DNA of 64,000 bases from Trinickia violacea (GTDB lineage Bacteria > Pseudomonadota > Gammaproteobacteria > Burkholderiales > Burkholderiaceae): NCBI RefSeq assembly GCF_005280735.1, contig NZ_CP040077.1, forward strand, positions 496,001-560,000, in the 5' to 3' direction. This document shows positions 1-7,834 of the stretch, piece by piece. Position 1 is the first letter of the stretch, and each line of letters opens with the position of its first letter. The position numbers and the translations under genes were made by a program. The notes under the pieces are model-generated. The model saw only the letters and a program-made list of their open reading frames with translations. It was not told the origin of the DNA and did not search any database.

Positions 1-939
1 CTGACGGTGAGCCACCTCGCGCCGACCATCCCCGAGACGGTCTACTTCGTCTACCAGATGACGTTCGCGATCATCACGCCGGCGCTGATCACCGGCGCGT
101 TCGCCGATCGCATGAAGTTCTCGTCGATGCTGGTGTTCATGACGCTGTGGTCGATCATCGTCTACTCGCCGATCGCGCACATGGTGTGGGAACCGACGGG
201 CTGGCTGGCCACGGCAGGCATCCTCGACTTCGCAGGCGGCACGGTCGTGCACATCAACGCCGGTATCGCGGGCCTCGTGTGCTGCCTGGTGCTCGGCAAG
301 CGCGTCGGCTACGGCAAGGAAGCGATGGCGCCGCACAACCTGGTGCTGACGCTGATGGGCGCGGCCATGCTGTGGGTGGGCTGGTTCGGCTTCAACGCCG
401 GTTCCGCCGTGGTGGCGGACGGCCGTGCGGGCTTCGCGATGCTGACGACGCAAGTCGCGACCGCGCTCGCCGCGCTCGCCTGGATGTTCGCGGAGTGGAT
501 CGCGAAGGGCAAGCCGTCGGCGCTGGGCATCGCTTCGGGCGCGGTGGCGGGTCTCGTGGCGATCACGCCGGCTTCGGGTTACGTCGGCGTGACGGGCGCG
601 TTCGTGATCGGCATTGCGGCAGGCGTGATCTGCTTCTGGTCGGCCACGTGGCTCAAGGGCAAGCTCGGCTATGACGATTCGCTCGACGCGTTCGGCGTGC
701 ACGGCATCGGCGGTATCGTCGGCGCGATTCTGACCGGCGTGTTCGCGGTGAAGGACATCGGCGGCGCGGACGGCAGCGTGATCCTGCAGGCAAAGGGCGT
801 GCTGACGACGCTGATCTACAGCGGCGTGGTGAGCTACATCCTGCTGAAGGCGATCGATATGGTGATGGGCCTGCGCGTGGCCGAAGAAGAAGAGCGCGAA
901 GGCCTCGACGTGGTGCTGCATGGCGAGCACGTCGAATAA
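1..939 (+). CDS. amtB: Ammonium transporter, Amt/MEP/Rh family (C-terminal part; 5' end outside window)
   Basis: The reading frame is open from base 1, so the N-terminus lies upstream; the 310 residues after the GTG at 7 are not a full protein (Amt proteins are usually 400 or more). The visible part has repeated hydrophobic helices and Amt signatures such as GGTVVHINAGIAGL and FGVHGIGGIVGAILTG; the second holds the late pore histidine region. It would carry ammonium across the inner membrane. The tail is short, acidic and cytoplasmic (VAEEEEREGLD). In this group the PII gene glnK usually lies directly upstream, but that is outside the view. A terminator follows. Confidence 0.93.
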   Translation: MTVSHLAPTIPETVYFVYQMTFAIITPALITGAFADRMKFSSMLVFMTLWSIIVYSPIAHMVWEPTGWLATAGILDFAGGTVVHINAGIAGLVCCLVLGKRVGYGKEAMAPHNLVLTLMGAAMLWVGWFGFNAGSAVVADGRAGFAMLTTQVATALAALAWMFAEWIAKGKPSALGIASGAVAGLVAITPASGYVGVTGAFVIGIAAGVICFWSATWLKGKLGYDDSLDAFGVHGIGGIVGAILTGVFAVKDIGGADGSVILQAKGVLTTLIYSGVVSYILLKAIDMVMGLRVAEEEEREGLDVVLHGEHVE

Positions 940-990
940 CGATTGCATGATCGCTAGCGACGATTACGGGAGTTAAGCGCAGCGACTTTG

Positions 991-1015
991 GCCCGCCTTT
1001 ATGGCGGGCTTTTTT
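991..1015 (+). terminator. Rho-independent terminator after amtB
   Basis: Seven-base perfect stem GCCCGCC/GGCGGGC with a five-base loop, followed by six T. It lies 52 bases after the amtB stop and ends that transcript before gshA. Confidence 0.85.
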
Positions 1016-1177
1016 GTCCCATGCAAAGCACTAGGCGGCCGACGTGGCCATTTAACCTTGTTGTCTATCAGGTCAATAGGAAAATCGCATATAGACACCG
1101 CTTGCGAATGGAGAAAGCGTCCCCAAATCGGCGGGGTATTTGCTCTACAATCTTTCTTCTCCATCTGCGAGTGATCA

Positions 1178-2467
1178 ATGGTTCCGCACCTAGTTACGGC
1201 GTTAAACGGCCCTCTGCTTGATCTCGAGCGGAAGATCCTCGACGCCACGCCCGCCATCGAACGCTGGTTCCGCCTCGAATGGCAGGAGCATACGCCGCCG
1301 TTCTATTGTTCGGTGGATCTGCGCAATGCCGGCTTCAAGCTCGCGCCGGTCGATACGAACCTGTTCCCGGGCGGTTTCAACAATCTGCCGCACGAAGTGC
1401 TGCCGCTCGCCGTGCAGGCGGCGATGGCTTCGATCGAAAAGATCTGCCCCGACGCGAAGAATCTGCTGATCATTCCCGAGCGTCACACACGCAACGCGTT
1501 TTATCTGGAGAATGTCGCGCGCCTCGCGACCATCATGCGGCAAGCGGGGTTGAACGTGCGCTTCGGCACGCTCGACGAAAGCATTCAAGGCCCGGTGACG
1601 ATCGCGCTCGCCGACGGCCAGAAAATCGTGCTCGAGCCGCTCGAGCGCACGCCGCGCCGTCTCGGCCTGAAGAATTTCGATCCGTGCTCGATTCTGCTGA
1701 ACAACGATTTGTCGGCGGGCGTTCCGAGCGTGCTCGAGAATCTGCACGAGCAGTACTTGCTGCCGCCGCTGCACGCGGGCTGGGCAGTGCGCCGCAAGTC
1801 CACGCATTTCTCGTGCTACGAAGACGTCGCGAAGAAGTTCGCGAAGATGGTCGAGATCGATCCGTGGATGGTGAATCCGTATCACGCGCACGTCGAAGGC
1901 GTCGACTTTCCGGCGCGCACCGGTGAAGAGGCGCTGGCCGATGCGATCGACGGCGTGCTCAAGAAGATCGCCCGCAAGTACCGCGAATACGGCATCACGG
2001 AGCGGCCGTACGTCGTCATCAAGTCCGATGCCGGCACCGATGGGCGGGGTGTGATGACCGTGCACGACGCCGCCGAGGTCGCGAGCCTCACGAAGCGCGA
2101 GCGCGAGCGGATGTCGGTGACGAAGGATGGCCTCGAAGTGCACGACGTGATCGTGCAAGAGGGCGTCTATACGTTCGAGCGGGTCGGCGACGAAGTGGCC
2201 GAGCCGGTCGTGTACATGATCGACCGCTATGTGGTCGGCGGCTTCTATCGCGTGCACGGCAGCCGCGAGCGCGATCAGAATCTGAATGCGCCGGGCATGC
2301 ATTTCGTGCCGCTCGGCTTCGAGCACACCGCTTTGCCGGACGCGCACGCGAAGCCGGGCGCGGCGCCGCCGAACCGCTTCTACATGTACGGCGTGGTGGC
2401 GCGTCTGGGCTTGCTCGCCGCTTCGGTGGAGCTCGAAAAGACCGATCCGGAAGCGATTCAGGTCTGA
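1178..2467 (+). CDS. gshA: Glutamate--cysteine ligase (first step of glutathione synthesis)
   Basis: Joins L-glutamate and L-cysteine with ATP to give gamma-glutamylcysteine in the cytoplasm. The 429-residue protein resembles the proteobacterial single-domain type of GshA (the Acidithiobacillus-like family), not the longer E. coli type. Visible landmarks are LIIPERHTRNAFYLENV, a basic VVIKSDAGTDGRGVMTV stretch that looks like a nucleotide-binding loop, and NRFYMYGVVARLGLLAAS near the end. The ATG at 1178 is chosen because the family begins close to the conserved LVTALNGPLLDLE. Its product feeds gshB, which starts 114 bases downstream in the same direction, so the pair is probably one operon. 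A TACAAT hexamer at 1146-1151 could be a -10 element, but no good -35 is seen. Confidence 0.93.
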   Translation: MVPHLVTALNGPLLDLERKILDATPAIERWFRLEWQEHTPPFYCSVDLRNAGFKLAPVDTNLFPGGFNNLPHEVLPLAVQAAMASIEKICPDAKNLLIIPERHTRNAFYLENVARLATIMRQAGLNVRFGTLDESIQGPVTIALADGQKIVLEPLERTPRRLGLKNFDPCSILLNNDLSAGVPSVLENLHEQYLLPPLHAGWAVRRKSTHFSCYEDVAKKFAKMVEIDPWMVNPYHAHVEGVDFPARTGEEALADAIDGVLKKIARKYREYGITERPYVVIKSDAGTDGRGVMTVHDAAEVASLTKRERERMSVTKDGLEVHDVIVQEGVYTFERVGDEVAEPVVYMIDRYVVGGFYRVHGSRERDQNLNAPGMHFVPLGFEHTALPDAHAKPGAAPPNRFYMYGVVARLGLLAASVELEKTDPEAIQV

Positions 2468-2581
2468 CGCGGGTTCAGCCGAGTGCCGCCGGTTCGCCGG
2501 CGGCGCGCCCCGCGCTCGCATTGCTGCGCCTCCGCATCCATCACGAACAAGACAAAGCCCGCACAGGGCATCAGGGACTCC

Positions 2582-3538
2582 ATGGACATTCTCTTTATCG
2601 CCGACCCGCTCGATCGCTTCAAGATCTACAAGGATTCGACCTACGCGATGATGGCCGAGGCCGCGCGCCGAGGTCACGTGATCTACGCGTGCGAGCCGCG
2701 GCATCTCGCGTGGACCGGCAGCAACGTCGAAGCGAACGTGCAGCGCGTGACGCTCGTCGGCGATGAAGCGGACCGCCATCGGCATCCGTGGTACGAAGCG
2801 TCCGCGCACGAAACGCGCGCGCTCCGTTCGTTTGGCGCGGTGGTGATGCGCAAGGACCCGCCGTTCGACATGGAATACGTGACGTCGACGTGGCTGCTCG
2901 AGCTGGCGGAGCGAGCGGGCGCGCGCGTCTTCAACAAGCCGCAGGCGATTCGCGACCACTCGGAGAAGCTCGCGATCGGCGAATTCGCGCAATTCGTCGC
3001 GCCGACGCTCGTCACGCGCGATGCCGCGCGTCTGCGCGCGTTTCACGCCGAGCACGGCGACGTGATCCTGAAGCCGCTCGACGGCATGGGCGGCATGGGT
3101 GTGTTCCGCGTGAAGGCCGACGGCATGAACCTCGGCTCGATCGTCGAAATGCTGAGCCACGACGGCGCGCGTTCGGTGATGGCGCAGAAGTTCATCCCCG
3201 AAATCTCGGCGGGCGACAAGCGGATTCTGCTGATCGGCGGCGAAGCGGTGCCGTATTCGCTCGCGCGCATTCCGCAGGGCAACGAGGTGCGCGGCAACCT
3301 CGCGGCGGGCGGCGTCGGGGTTGCGCAGCCGCTGACCGCGCGCGACCGCGAGATCGCTGAAACGCTGGCCCCGGTGCTCGCGGCGCGCGGCCTGTTGCTC
3401 GTCGGGCTCGATGCGATCGGCGACTGGCTGACCGAGGTGAATGTCACGAGCCCGACTTGCTTTCGGGAAATCATGGACCAGACCGGCTTCGACGTCGCCG
3501 CGATGTTCGTCGACGCGCTGGAGCGCGCCGCAGGCTAA
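2582..3538 (+). CDS. gshB: Glutathione synthetase
   Basis: ATP-grasp enzyme adding glycine to gamma-glutamylcysteine. The 318 residues match the usual length. The N-terminus MDILFIADPLDRFKIYKDST fits the family start, so the ATG at 2582 is used although the frame stays open further upstream. ATP-grasp signatures are DVILKPLDGMGGMGVFRV (ATP-binding lysine and glycine-rich loop), GDKRILLIGGEAVPYSLAR, and the metal-binding end WLTEVNVTSPTCFREI. It follows gshA directly, so both steps of glutathione synthesis are encoded together. Confidence 0.95.
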   Translation: MDILFIADPLDRFKIYKDSTYAMMAEAARRGHVIYACEPRHLAWTGSNVEANVQRVTLVGDEADRHRHPWYEASAHETRALRSFGAVVMRKDPPFDMEYVTSTWLLELAERAGARVFNKPQAIRDHSEKLAIGEFAQFVAPTLVTRDAARLRAFHAEHGDVILKPLDGMGGMGVFRVKADGMNLGSIVEMLSHDGARSVMAQKFIPEISAGDKRILLIGGEAVPYSLARIPQGNEVRGNLAAGGVGVAQPLTARDREIAETLAPVLAARGLLLVGLDAIGDWLTEVNVTSPTCFREIMDQTGFDVAAMFVDALERAAG

Positions 3539-3891
3539 GGCGCTCCTGGCCAGGCGCGCTCTGCCGGCCGCGCGCCGCCGCCCGTTGCCGGGTGTGGCGC
3601 AGCGTCACGAACCCGGCATAGCGCGAAAAAGCGCGAAAATGGCCTGATACAATGCCCGCTCTTTCAGGCAGGACGACCGATCCCGGCAAGGGCGGCGCGT
3701 CAGGCGAGCGGACTTCGAGCCGGGCACCGCATGGCCGGAACCGATCCGGCGCGCGGCGGCCCGACGACCGGCGCCACCGCCCCGATGGCGGCCGGCCGTC
3801 TGCTCCGACCAGCATGAAGGGGCATGTGCCGGGCGCGGGCCGCGACCATTCCGGTTCCGCGCTTCGGGCCGCTTTTCGTTGCAAGGCTGAC
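3539..3891 (+). other. Gene-free stretch between gshB and the EIIA gene
   Basis: These 353 bases hold no supportable gene. The frame of the downstream EIIA gene is open through part of it, but the translation is arginine/proline-rich, unlike EIIA. A TACAAT hexamer at 3648-3653 could be a -10 box for the PTS genes; no convincing -35 sits 16-18 bases before it. A short GCGCG...CGCGC inverted repeat lies at about 3620-3637. No clear terminator follows gshB, so read-through into the PTS genes is possible. Confidence 0.4.
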
Positions 3892-4407
3892 ATGGCAGGC
3901 ATTTTGATCATTGCGCACGCTCCGTTCGCTTCCGCGCTACGCGAGTGCATCGCTCACATTTACGGCGGGCTGCCCGCGCGCATCGGCGCGATCGATGTGA
4001 TGCCCGACTGCGATCCCGCTCAGGTCATCGATTTCGCGCAGTCCGAACTCGACCGCTTGCGGGAAGACAACGGCGCCCTCGTCCTGACGGACATGGTCGG
4101 CGCGACGCCCGCGAACATCGCGAGCCGCCTCGCGACGCTGCCGTCGGTGCGCGTCTTGGCCGGGGTGAACCTGCCGATGGTCGTGCGGGCCGTCTGCTAC
4201 CGCACGACACCGCTCGACACGCTAGTCGACAAGGCGCTGGCAGGCGCGGCCAAGGGCGTGCAGGCGATCGGACCGTCGGCGGCGGAGCAAGCCGTCGAGG
4301 ACAGCCATTGCCTGCCGGCACGAACCGGCGTGGATTGCCCGAGCGCAACGGCAGGCGGCGCGGTCAGTTGCGCGGCGGCGCCCAACCCCAACCCGGCCGG
4401 CTCCTGA
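3892..4407 (+). CDS. PTS system EIIA component, mannose/fructose family
   Basis: Cytoplasmic phospho-carrier of the EIIA(Man) fold. The 171-residue product starts MAGILIIAHAPFASAL; His9 sits where EIIA(Man) is phosphorylated by HPr. GALVLTDMVGATPANIA is the conserved second signature, and the RVLAGVNLPMVVRAVCYR segment also fits the family. The last 40 or so residues are low-complexity and Ala/Pro-rich, beyond the folded domain. ptsH starts 43 bases later and no EIIB/C/D partners are nearby, which is typical of beta-proteobacteria, where this EIIA is thought to be regulatory. The ATG at 3892 is chosen because it gives the standard N-terminus. Confidence 0.9.
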   Translation: MAGILIIAHAPFASALRECIAHIYGGLPARIGAIDVMPDCDPAQVIDFAQSELDRLREDNGALVLTDMVGATPANIASRLATLPSVRVLAGVNLPMVVRAVCYRTTPLDTLVDKALAGAAKGVQAIGPSAAEQAVEDSHCLPARTGVDCPSATAGGAVSCAAAPNPNPAGS

Positions 4408-4450
4408 CCGAACGGCCATTCCTCAGACATCATTCGCGCATCGGAACATC

Positions 4451-4720
4451 ATGCTGCAACAAGAAACAACTATCGTGAACAAACTCGGCCTGCACGCGCG
4501 CGCGTCGGCCAAACTGACTCAGCTTGCCGGCAACTATCAGTCGGAAATCTGGATGAGCCGCAACGGCCGGCGCATCAACGCGAAGAGCATCATGGGCGTG
4601 ATGATGCTGGCGGCCGGCATCGGCAGCACGGTGACGATCGAAACGGAAGGGCCGGACGAGGTGGACGCAATGCAGGCACTCCTGAAATTGATCGCCGATA
4701 AGTTCGGCGAGGGCCAATGA
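4451..4720 (+). CDS. ptsH: Phosphocarrier protein HPr
   Basis: An 89-residue HPr that passes phosphate from EI to EIIA proteins. The active-site His15 lies in GLHARASAKL. Ser46 is kept in NAKSIMGVM, the site used by HPr kinase/phosphorylase; hprK is in this window at 61.7-62.7 kb, so both phosphorylation modes are plausible. It lies just after the EIIA(Man) gene. Unlike the usual ptsHI pair, a strong terminator and a repeat separate it from ptsI. Confidence 0.97.
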   Translation: MLQQETTIVNKLGLHARASAKLTQLAGNYQSEIWMSRNGRRINAKSIMGVMMLAAGIGSTVTIETEGPDEVDAMQALLKLIADKFGEGQ

Positions 4721-4755
4721 GCGAAGGTGCAGACTGAGATCTCTGTCTCCACATG

Positions 4756-4785
4756 AACGCCGCGGCCATCCGCGGCGTTTTTTTT
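4756..4785 (+). terminator. Strong Rho-independent terminator between ptsH and ptsI
   Basis: Ten-base perfect stem AACGCCGCGG/CCGCGGCGTT, four-base loop and an eight-base T run, 35 bases after the ptsH stop. It should end most EIIA-ptsH transcripts before ptsI. Confidence 0.88.
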
Positions 4786-4901
4786 GATCAAAGAGAATCG
4801 GATTGGGCAGTGCGCCGGCCGGGCATCCGGCGCACCCGCGTAAGCCGCTGTAACCGCCGACGATGCTGCGCCGCATGCAGTCAGGCATCAGGTGCGGAAT
4901 T

Positions 4902-4907
4902 TATAAT
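4902..4907 (+). promoter_or_regulatory. Candidate -10 element for ptsI
   Basis: Perfect TATAAT hexamer between the ptsH terminator and the repeat before ptsI. The expected -35 position is a poor match (around 4879-4884), so this rests on the hexamer and its position. Confidence 0.4.
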
Positions 4908-4943
4908 CGGTGTTTAGGGTCACAGACCCATTGCGGCGGCTTT

Positions 4944-5040
4944 GCATGAGACCGGAGTAAGCGCTCTGCATGGGGCCGGAGTAAGTGCTGAAGCACTAAC
5001 TCCGGCCGACAGCTAAAGCGCCAACTCCGGATCGACAGCT
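4944..5040. repeat. Palindromic repeat element, copy 1 (ptsH-ptsI spacer)
   Basis: Built from two tandem pieces: GCATG(A/G)G(A/G)CCGGAGTAAG(C/T)GCT twice, then CTCCGG..CGACAGCT twice. Positions 4974-5007 form a 34-base near-perfect palindrome (GGCCGGAGTAAGTGCT against AGCACTAACTCCGGCC, one mismatch per arm). The same building blocks recur at 12873-12952, so this is a dispersed family and not unique spacer. Confidence 0.75.
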
Positions 5041-5075
5041 TTTCGCGGCATCACACACAACTAGAGGAGGTGCGC

Positions 5076-6833
5076 GTGTCTTTCACGCTGCATGGAATTC
5101 CCGTGTCACGCGGCATCGCCATTGGGCGAGCCTATCTGATAGCGCCGGCCGCGCTTGACGTCGACCATTACCTGATCGAGCCTCCGCAGATCGAAGGAGA
5201 GCTCGAGCGCTTTCGCGCGGCTTTGAAAGTCGTGCACAACGAACTCGAACTGCTGCGCGAGGATCTCGCCGCAGACGCGCCGAGCGAAGTCGGCGCCTTC
5301 ATCAACGTCCATACGATGATCCTGAACGACGCGATGCTCGTGCAGGAGACGATGGATCTCGTGCGCGCGCGCCGTTACAACGTCGAGTGGGCGCTGACCG
5401 AACAGCTCGAGCGCCTGTCGCGCCATTTCGACGACATCGAAGACGAGTACCTGCGCGAGCGCAAGGCCGATATCCACCAGGTGGTCGAGCGCGTGCTGAA
5501 GGCGCTGGCGGGCGCGCCGTCGGCGGCGGCGCTGCTCAGCCACGGCATGCATCCGCATGCAAGCGATGAAATGATCGTGGTCGCGCACGACATCTCGCCC
5601 GCCGACATGATGCAGTTCAAAACGCAAACGTTTCAGGGTTTCGTGACCGATCTGGGCGGGCGCACGTCGCATACGGCGATCGTCGCGCGCAGCCTCGGCA
5701 TTCCGGCCGCGGTGGGCGTGCAGCAGGCCAGCTCGCTGATCCGGCAGGATGACCTGATCATCGTCGACGGCGACCACGGCATCGTGATCGTCGATCCGGC
5801 GCCGATCGTGCTCGAGGAGTACTCGTATCGGCAAAGCGAGAAGGCGCTCGAGCAGCGCAAGCTGCAGCGCCTGAAGTTCTCGCCGACGCAAACGCTGTGC
5901 GGCACGAAGATCGAGCTGTGCGCGAACATCGAGTTGCCCGAGGATGCACAGGCCGCGGTGGACGCGGGGGCGGTCGGCGTGGGCCTGTTCCGCACCGAGT
6001 TTCTGTTCATGAATCACCGCGACCGGCTGCCGGAGGAAGAGGAGCAGTTCGCCGCGTACAAGCGCGCGGTCGAGCTGATGAACGGCCTGCCGGTGACGAT
6101 CCGGACGATCGACGTCGGCGCCGACAAGCCGCTCGATTCGATCGGCAGCGAAGGCTACGAGACGGCGCCCAATCCGGCGCTGGGCTTGCGGGCGATCCGC
6201 TGGAGCCTGTCCGAGCCGCACATGTTCCTCACGCAGTTGCGCGCCATTCTGCGGGCCTCCGCGTTCGGGCAGGTGAAGATTCTGATCCCGATGCTCGCGC
6301 ACGCGCAGGAAATCGATCAGACGCTCGATTTGATCCGCGAGGCGAAGCGCCAGCTCGACGACGCCGGCCTGCCGTACGATCCGAGCGTGCGGATCGGCGC
6401 GATGATCGAGATCCCCGCCGCCGCGATCGCGCTGCCGCTGTTCCTCAAGCGGCTCGATTTCCTGTCGATCGGCACGAACGACTTGATCCAGTACACGCTC
6501 GCGATCGATCGTGCGGACAACTCGGTCGCGCATCTCTACGATCCGCTGCATCCGGCGGTCCTGCACCTGATCGCGTTCACGCTGCGCGAAGCGAAACGCG
6601 CGGGCGTGCCGGTGTCGATCTGCGGGGAAATGGCGGGCGATCCGCAACTGACGCGTCTGTTGCTCGGCATGGGCCTCACCGAGTTCTCGATGCACCCGAG
6701 CCAGTTGCTCGTCGTGAAGCAGGAGATCCTGCGCTCGCACTTGAAGACGCTGGAGAAGCCGGTCGCGGACGTGCTGGCGTCGTTTGAGCCGGAAGAAGTG
6801 CAGGCGGCGCTCAAGCGCGTCACCGAGTGTTGA
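5076..6833 (+). CDS. ptsI: Phosphoenolpyruvate--protein phosphotransferase (PTS enzyme I)
   Basis: Transfers phosphate from PEP to HPr, starting the PTS cascade in the cytoplasm. The 585 residues are normal for EI. His199 in GGRTSHTAIVAR is the phosphorylated histidine; GLFRTEFLFMN, IRTIDVGADKP and SIGTNDLIQYTLAIDR mark the PEP-binding barrel, and the catalytic Cys lies in VSICGEMAGDP. A GTG at 5070 is in frame, but AGGAGG at 5065-5070 overlaps it; the GTG at 5076 is correctly spaced and gives MSFTLHGIPVSRGIAIG. The gene is separated from ptsH by a terminator, a candidate promoter and a repeat, so it is probably expressed on its own. Confidence 0.96.
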   Translation: MSFTLHGIPVSRGIAIGRAYLIAPAALDVDHYLIEPPQIEGELERFRAALKVVHNELELLREDLAADAPSEVGAFINVHTMILNDAMLVQETMDLVRARRYNVEWALTEQLERLSRHFDDIEDEYLRERKADIHQVVERVLKALAGAPSAAALLSHGMHPHASDEMIVVAHDISPADMMQFKTQTFQGFVTDLGGRTSHTAIVARSLGIPAAVGVQQASSLIRQDDLIIVDGDHGIVIVDPAPIVLEEYSYRQSEKALEQRKLQRLKFSPTQTLCGTKIELCANIELPEDAQAAVDAGAVGVGLFRTEFLFMNHRDRLPEEEEQFAAYKRAVELMNGLPVTIRTIDVGADKPLDSIGSEGYETAPNPALGLRAIRWSLSEPHMFLTQLRAILRASAFGQVKILIPMLAHAQEIDQTLDLIREAKRQLDDAGLPYDPSVRIGAMIEIPAAAIALPLFLKRLDFLSIGTNDLIQYTLAIDRADNSVAHLYDPLHPAVLHLIAFTLREAKRAGVPVSICGEMAGDPQLTRLLLGMGLTEFSMHPSQLLVVKQEILRSHLKTLEKPVADVLASFEPEEVQAALKRVTEC

Positions 6834-6870
6834 GTTTGACCGACGGGCCGGTACACGGCCTGCCATGATA

Positions 6871-6902
6871 AAGGGCGGCGGTTCTACGAACCGGCCGCCC
6901 TT
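6871..6902 (+). terminator. Hairpin between convergent ptsI and moeB
   Basis: Long stem AAGGGCGGCGGTTC against GAACCGGCCGCCCTT with one bulged base and a three-base loop. There is only a short T stretch on either side, so it may serve as a modest bidirectional terminator. Confidence 0.55.
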
Positions 6903-6927
6903 CGCATATTCAGAAGGCTTAAGCGCC

Positions 6928-7686
6928 TCAATGTGCGTGCGCTTCTCCGCAAACCGAGCAATCGGGCTGACGCGCGATCTTCATCGTGTTCCATTCCATC
7001 CGCAGCGAATCGAGCATCATCAGCCGGCCGCTCAGCGTCGTGCCGACGTTCGCGATCACGCGCAGCGCCTCGGCCGCCTGCATCGCGCCGATGATGCCGA
7101 CCGTCGGCGCGAACACGCCCATCGTCGAGCACGCGACTTCCTCGAAGGGCTGATCCTCGGGAAACACGCACGCGTAGCACGGCGAAGCATCGTTGCGGAA
7201 ATCGAAGGTGCTGATCTGGCCGTCGAAACGCAGTGCCGCGCCCGACACGAGCGGCACGCGATGCGCGACGCACGCGCGATTGATGGCGTGGCGAGTCGCG
7301 AAGTTGTCGGTGCAGTCGAGCACGACCGTCGCGCTTGGCACGGCTTCGTTGAGCCACGCATCGTCGACGCGTTCCGCGATCGCATGCACGACGACCTCGG
7401 GATTCAATTGCGCGATCGCATCGCGCCCCGACTCGACCTTCTTGCGCCCGACCGAGGCCGTCACGTGCAGGATCTGCCGCTGCAGGTTCGTGAGATCGAC
7501 GGTATCGGCATCGACGAGCGTCAGCGTGCCGACGCCCGCCGCCGCCAGGTACATCGCCGCCGGCGAACCCAGGCCGCCCGCGCCGACGACGATCGCGTGC
7601 GCGTCGAGAAACAGCTGCTGCGCCTCGATGCCGAGTTCGTCGACGAGGATATGGCGGGAGTAGCGAAGGAGTTGGTCGTCGTTCAT
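6928..7686 (-). CDS. moeB: Molybdopterin-synthase adenylyltransferase (HesA/MoeB/ThiF family)
   Basis: E1-like enzyme that adenylates the C-terminal glycine of a small sulfur-carrier protein (MoaD or ThiS). The 252-residue product has the Rossmann ATP loop GAGGLGSPAAMYLAAAG near residue 36, the arginine-bearing LTNLQRQILH, DCTDNFATRHAIN, and zinc cysteine pairs CYACVFPE and CSVCGE. No rhodanese domain is fused. MoeB and ThiF cannot be told apart without partner genes; none lie next to it. It follows ctpA on the same strand, separated by a terminator. Confidence 0.88.
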   Translation of the reverse strand: MNDDQLLRYSRHILVDELGIEAQQLFLDAHAIVVGAGGLGSPAAMYLAAAGVGTLTLVDADTVDLTNLQRQILHVTASVGRKKVESGRDAIAQLNPEVVVHAIAERVDDAWLNEAVPSATVVLDCTDNFATRHAINRACVAHRVPLVSGAALRFDGQISTFDFRNDASPCYACVFPEDQPFEEVACSTMGVFAPTVGIIGAMQAAEALRVIANVGTTLSGRLMMLDSLRMEWNTMKIARQPDCSVCGEAHAH

Positions 7687-7782
7687 GGGGCGGCGCGTCG
7701 TGGGGCGGGCGGCACGCTCGCGGCGTTCGTGCGGCGTGCTGCGCGATCAGTCGTTCTCGTTATTCTAATCGCGCAAAAGACA

Positions 7783-7814
7783 ATGCCTTCGCAGCGTTGA
7801 GGCTGCGAAGGCAT
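7783..7814 (-). terminator. Terminator after ctpA
   Basis: Thirteen-base perfect stem (ATGCCTTCGCAGC/GCTGCGAAGGCAT) with a six-base loop, 20 bases after the ctpA stop. On the minus strand it is followed by a T-rich TTGTCTTTTG tract. Confidence 0.75.
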
Positions 7815-7834
7815 CTGAGCTCGAGCGAGAAGGC

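Noticed and set aside
1202..3160. 652-codon antisense frame over gshA and gshB
   Set aside because: His/Arg-rich translation opposite two well-supported enzymes; typical third-position GC artefact.
3652..3891. In-frame 80-codon extension of the EIIA(Man) protein
   Set aside because: Arg/Pro/Gly-rich and unlike EIIA; the conserved N-terminus starts at 3892.
5106..6866. 586-codon antisense frame over ptsI
   Set aside because: Mirrors codon bias of ptsI; no recognisable domain, no ribosome-binding site.
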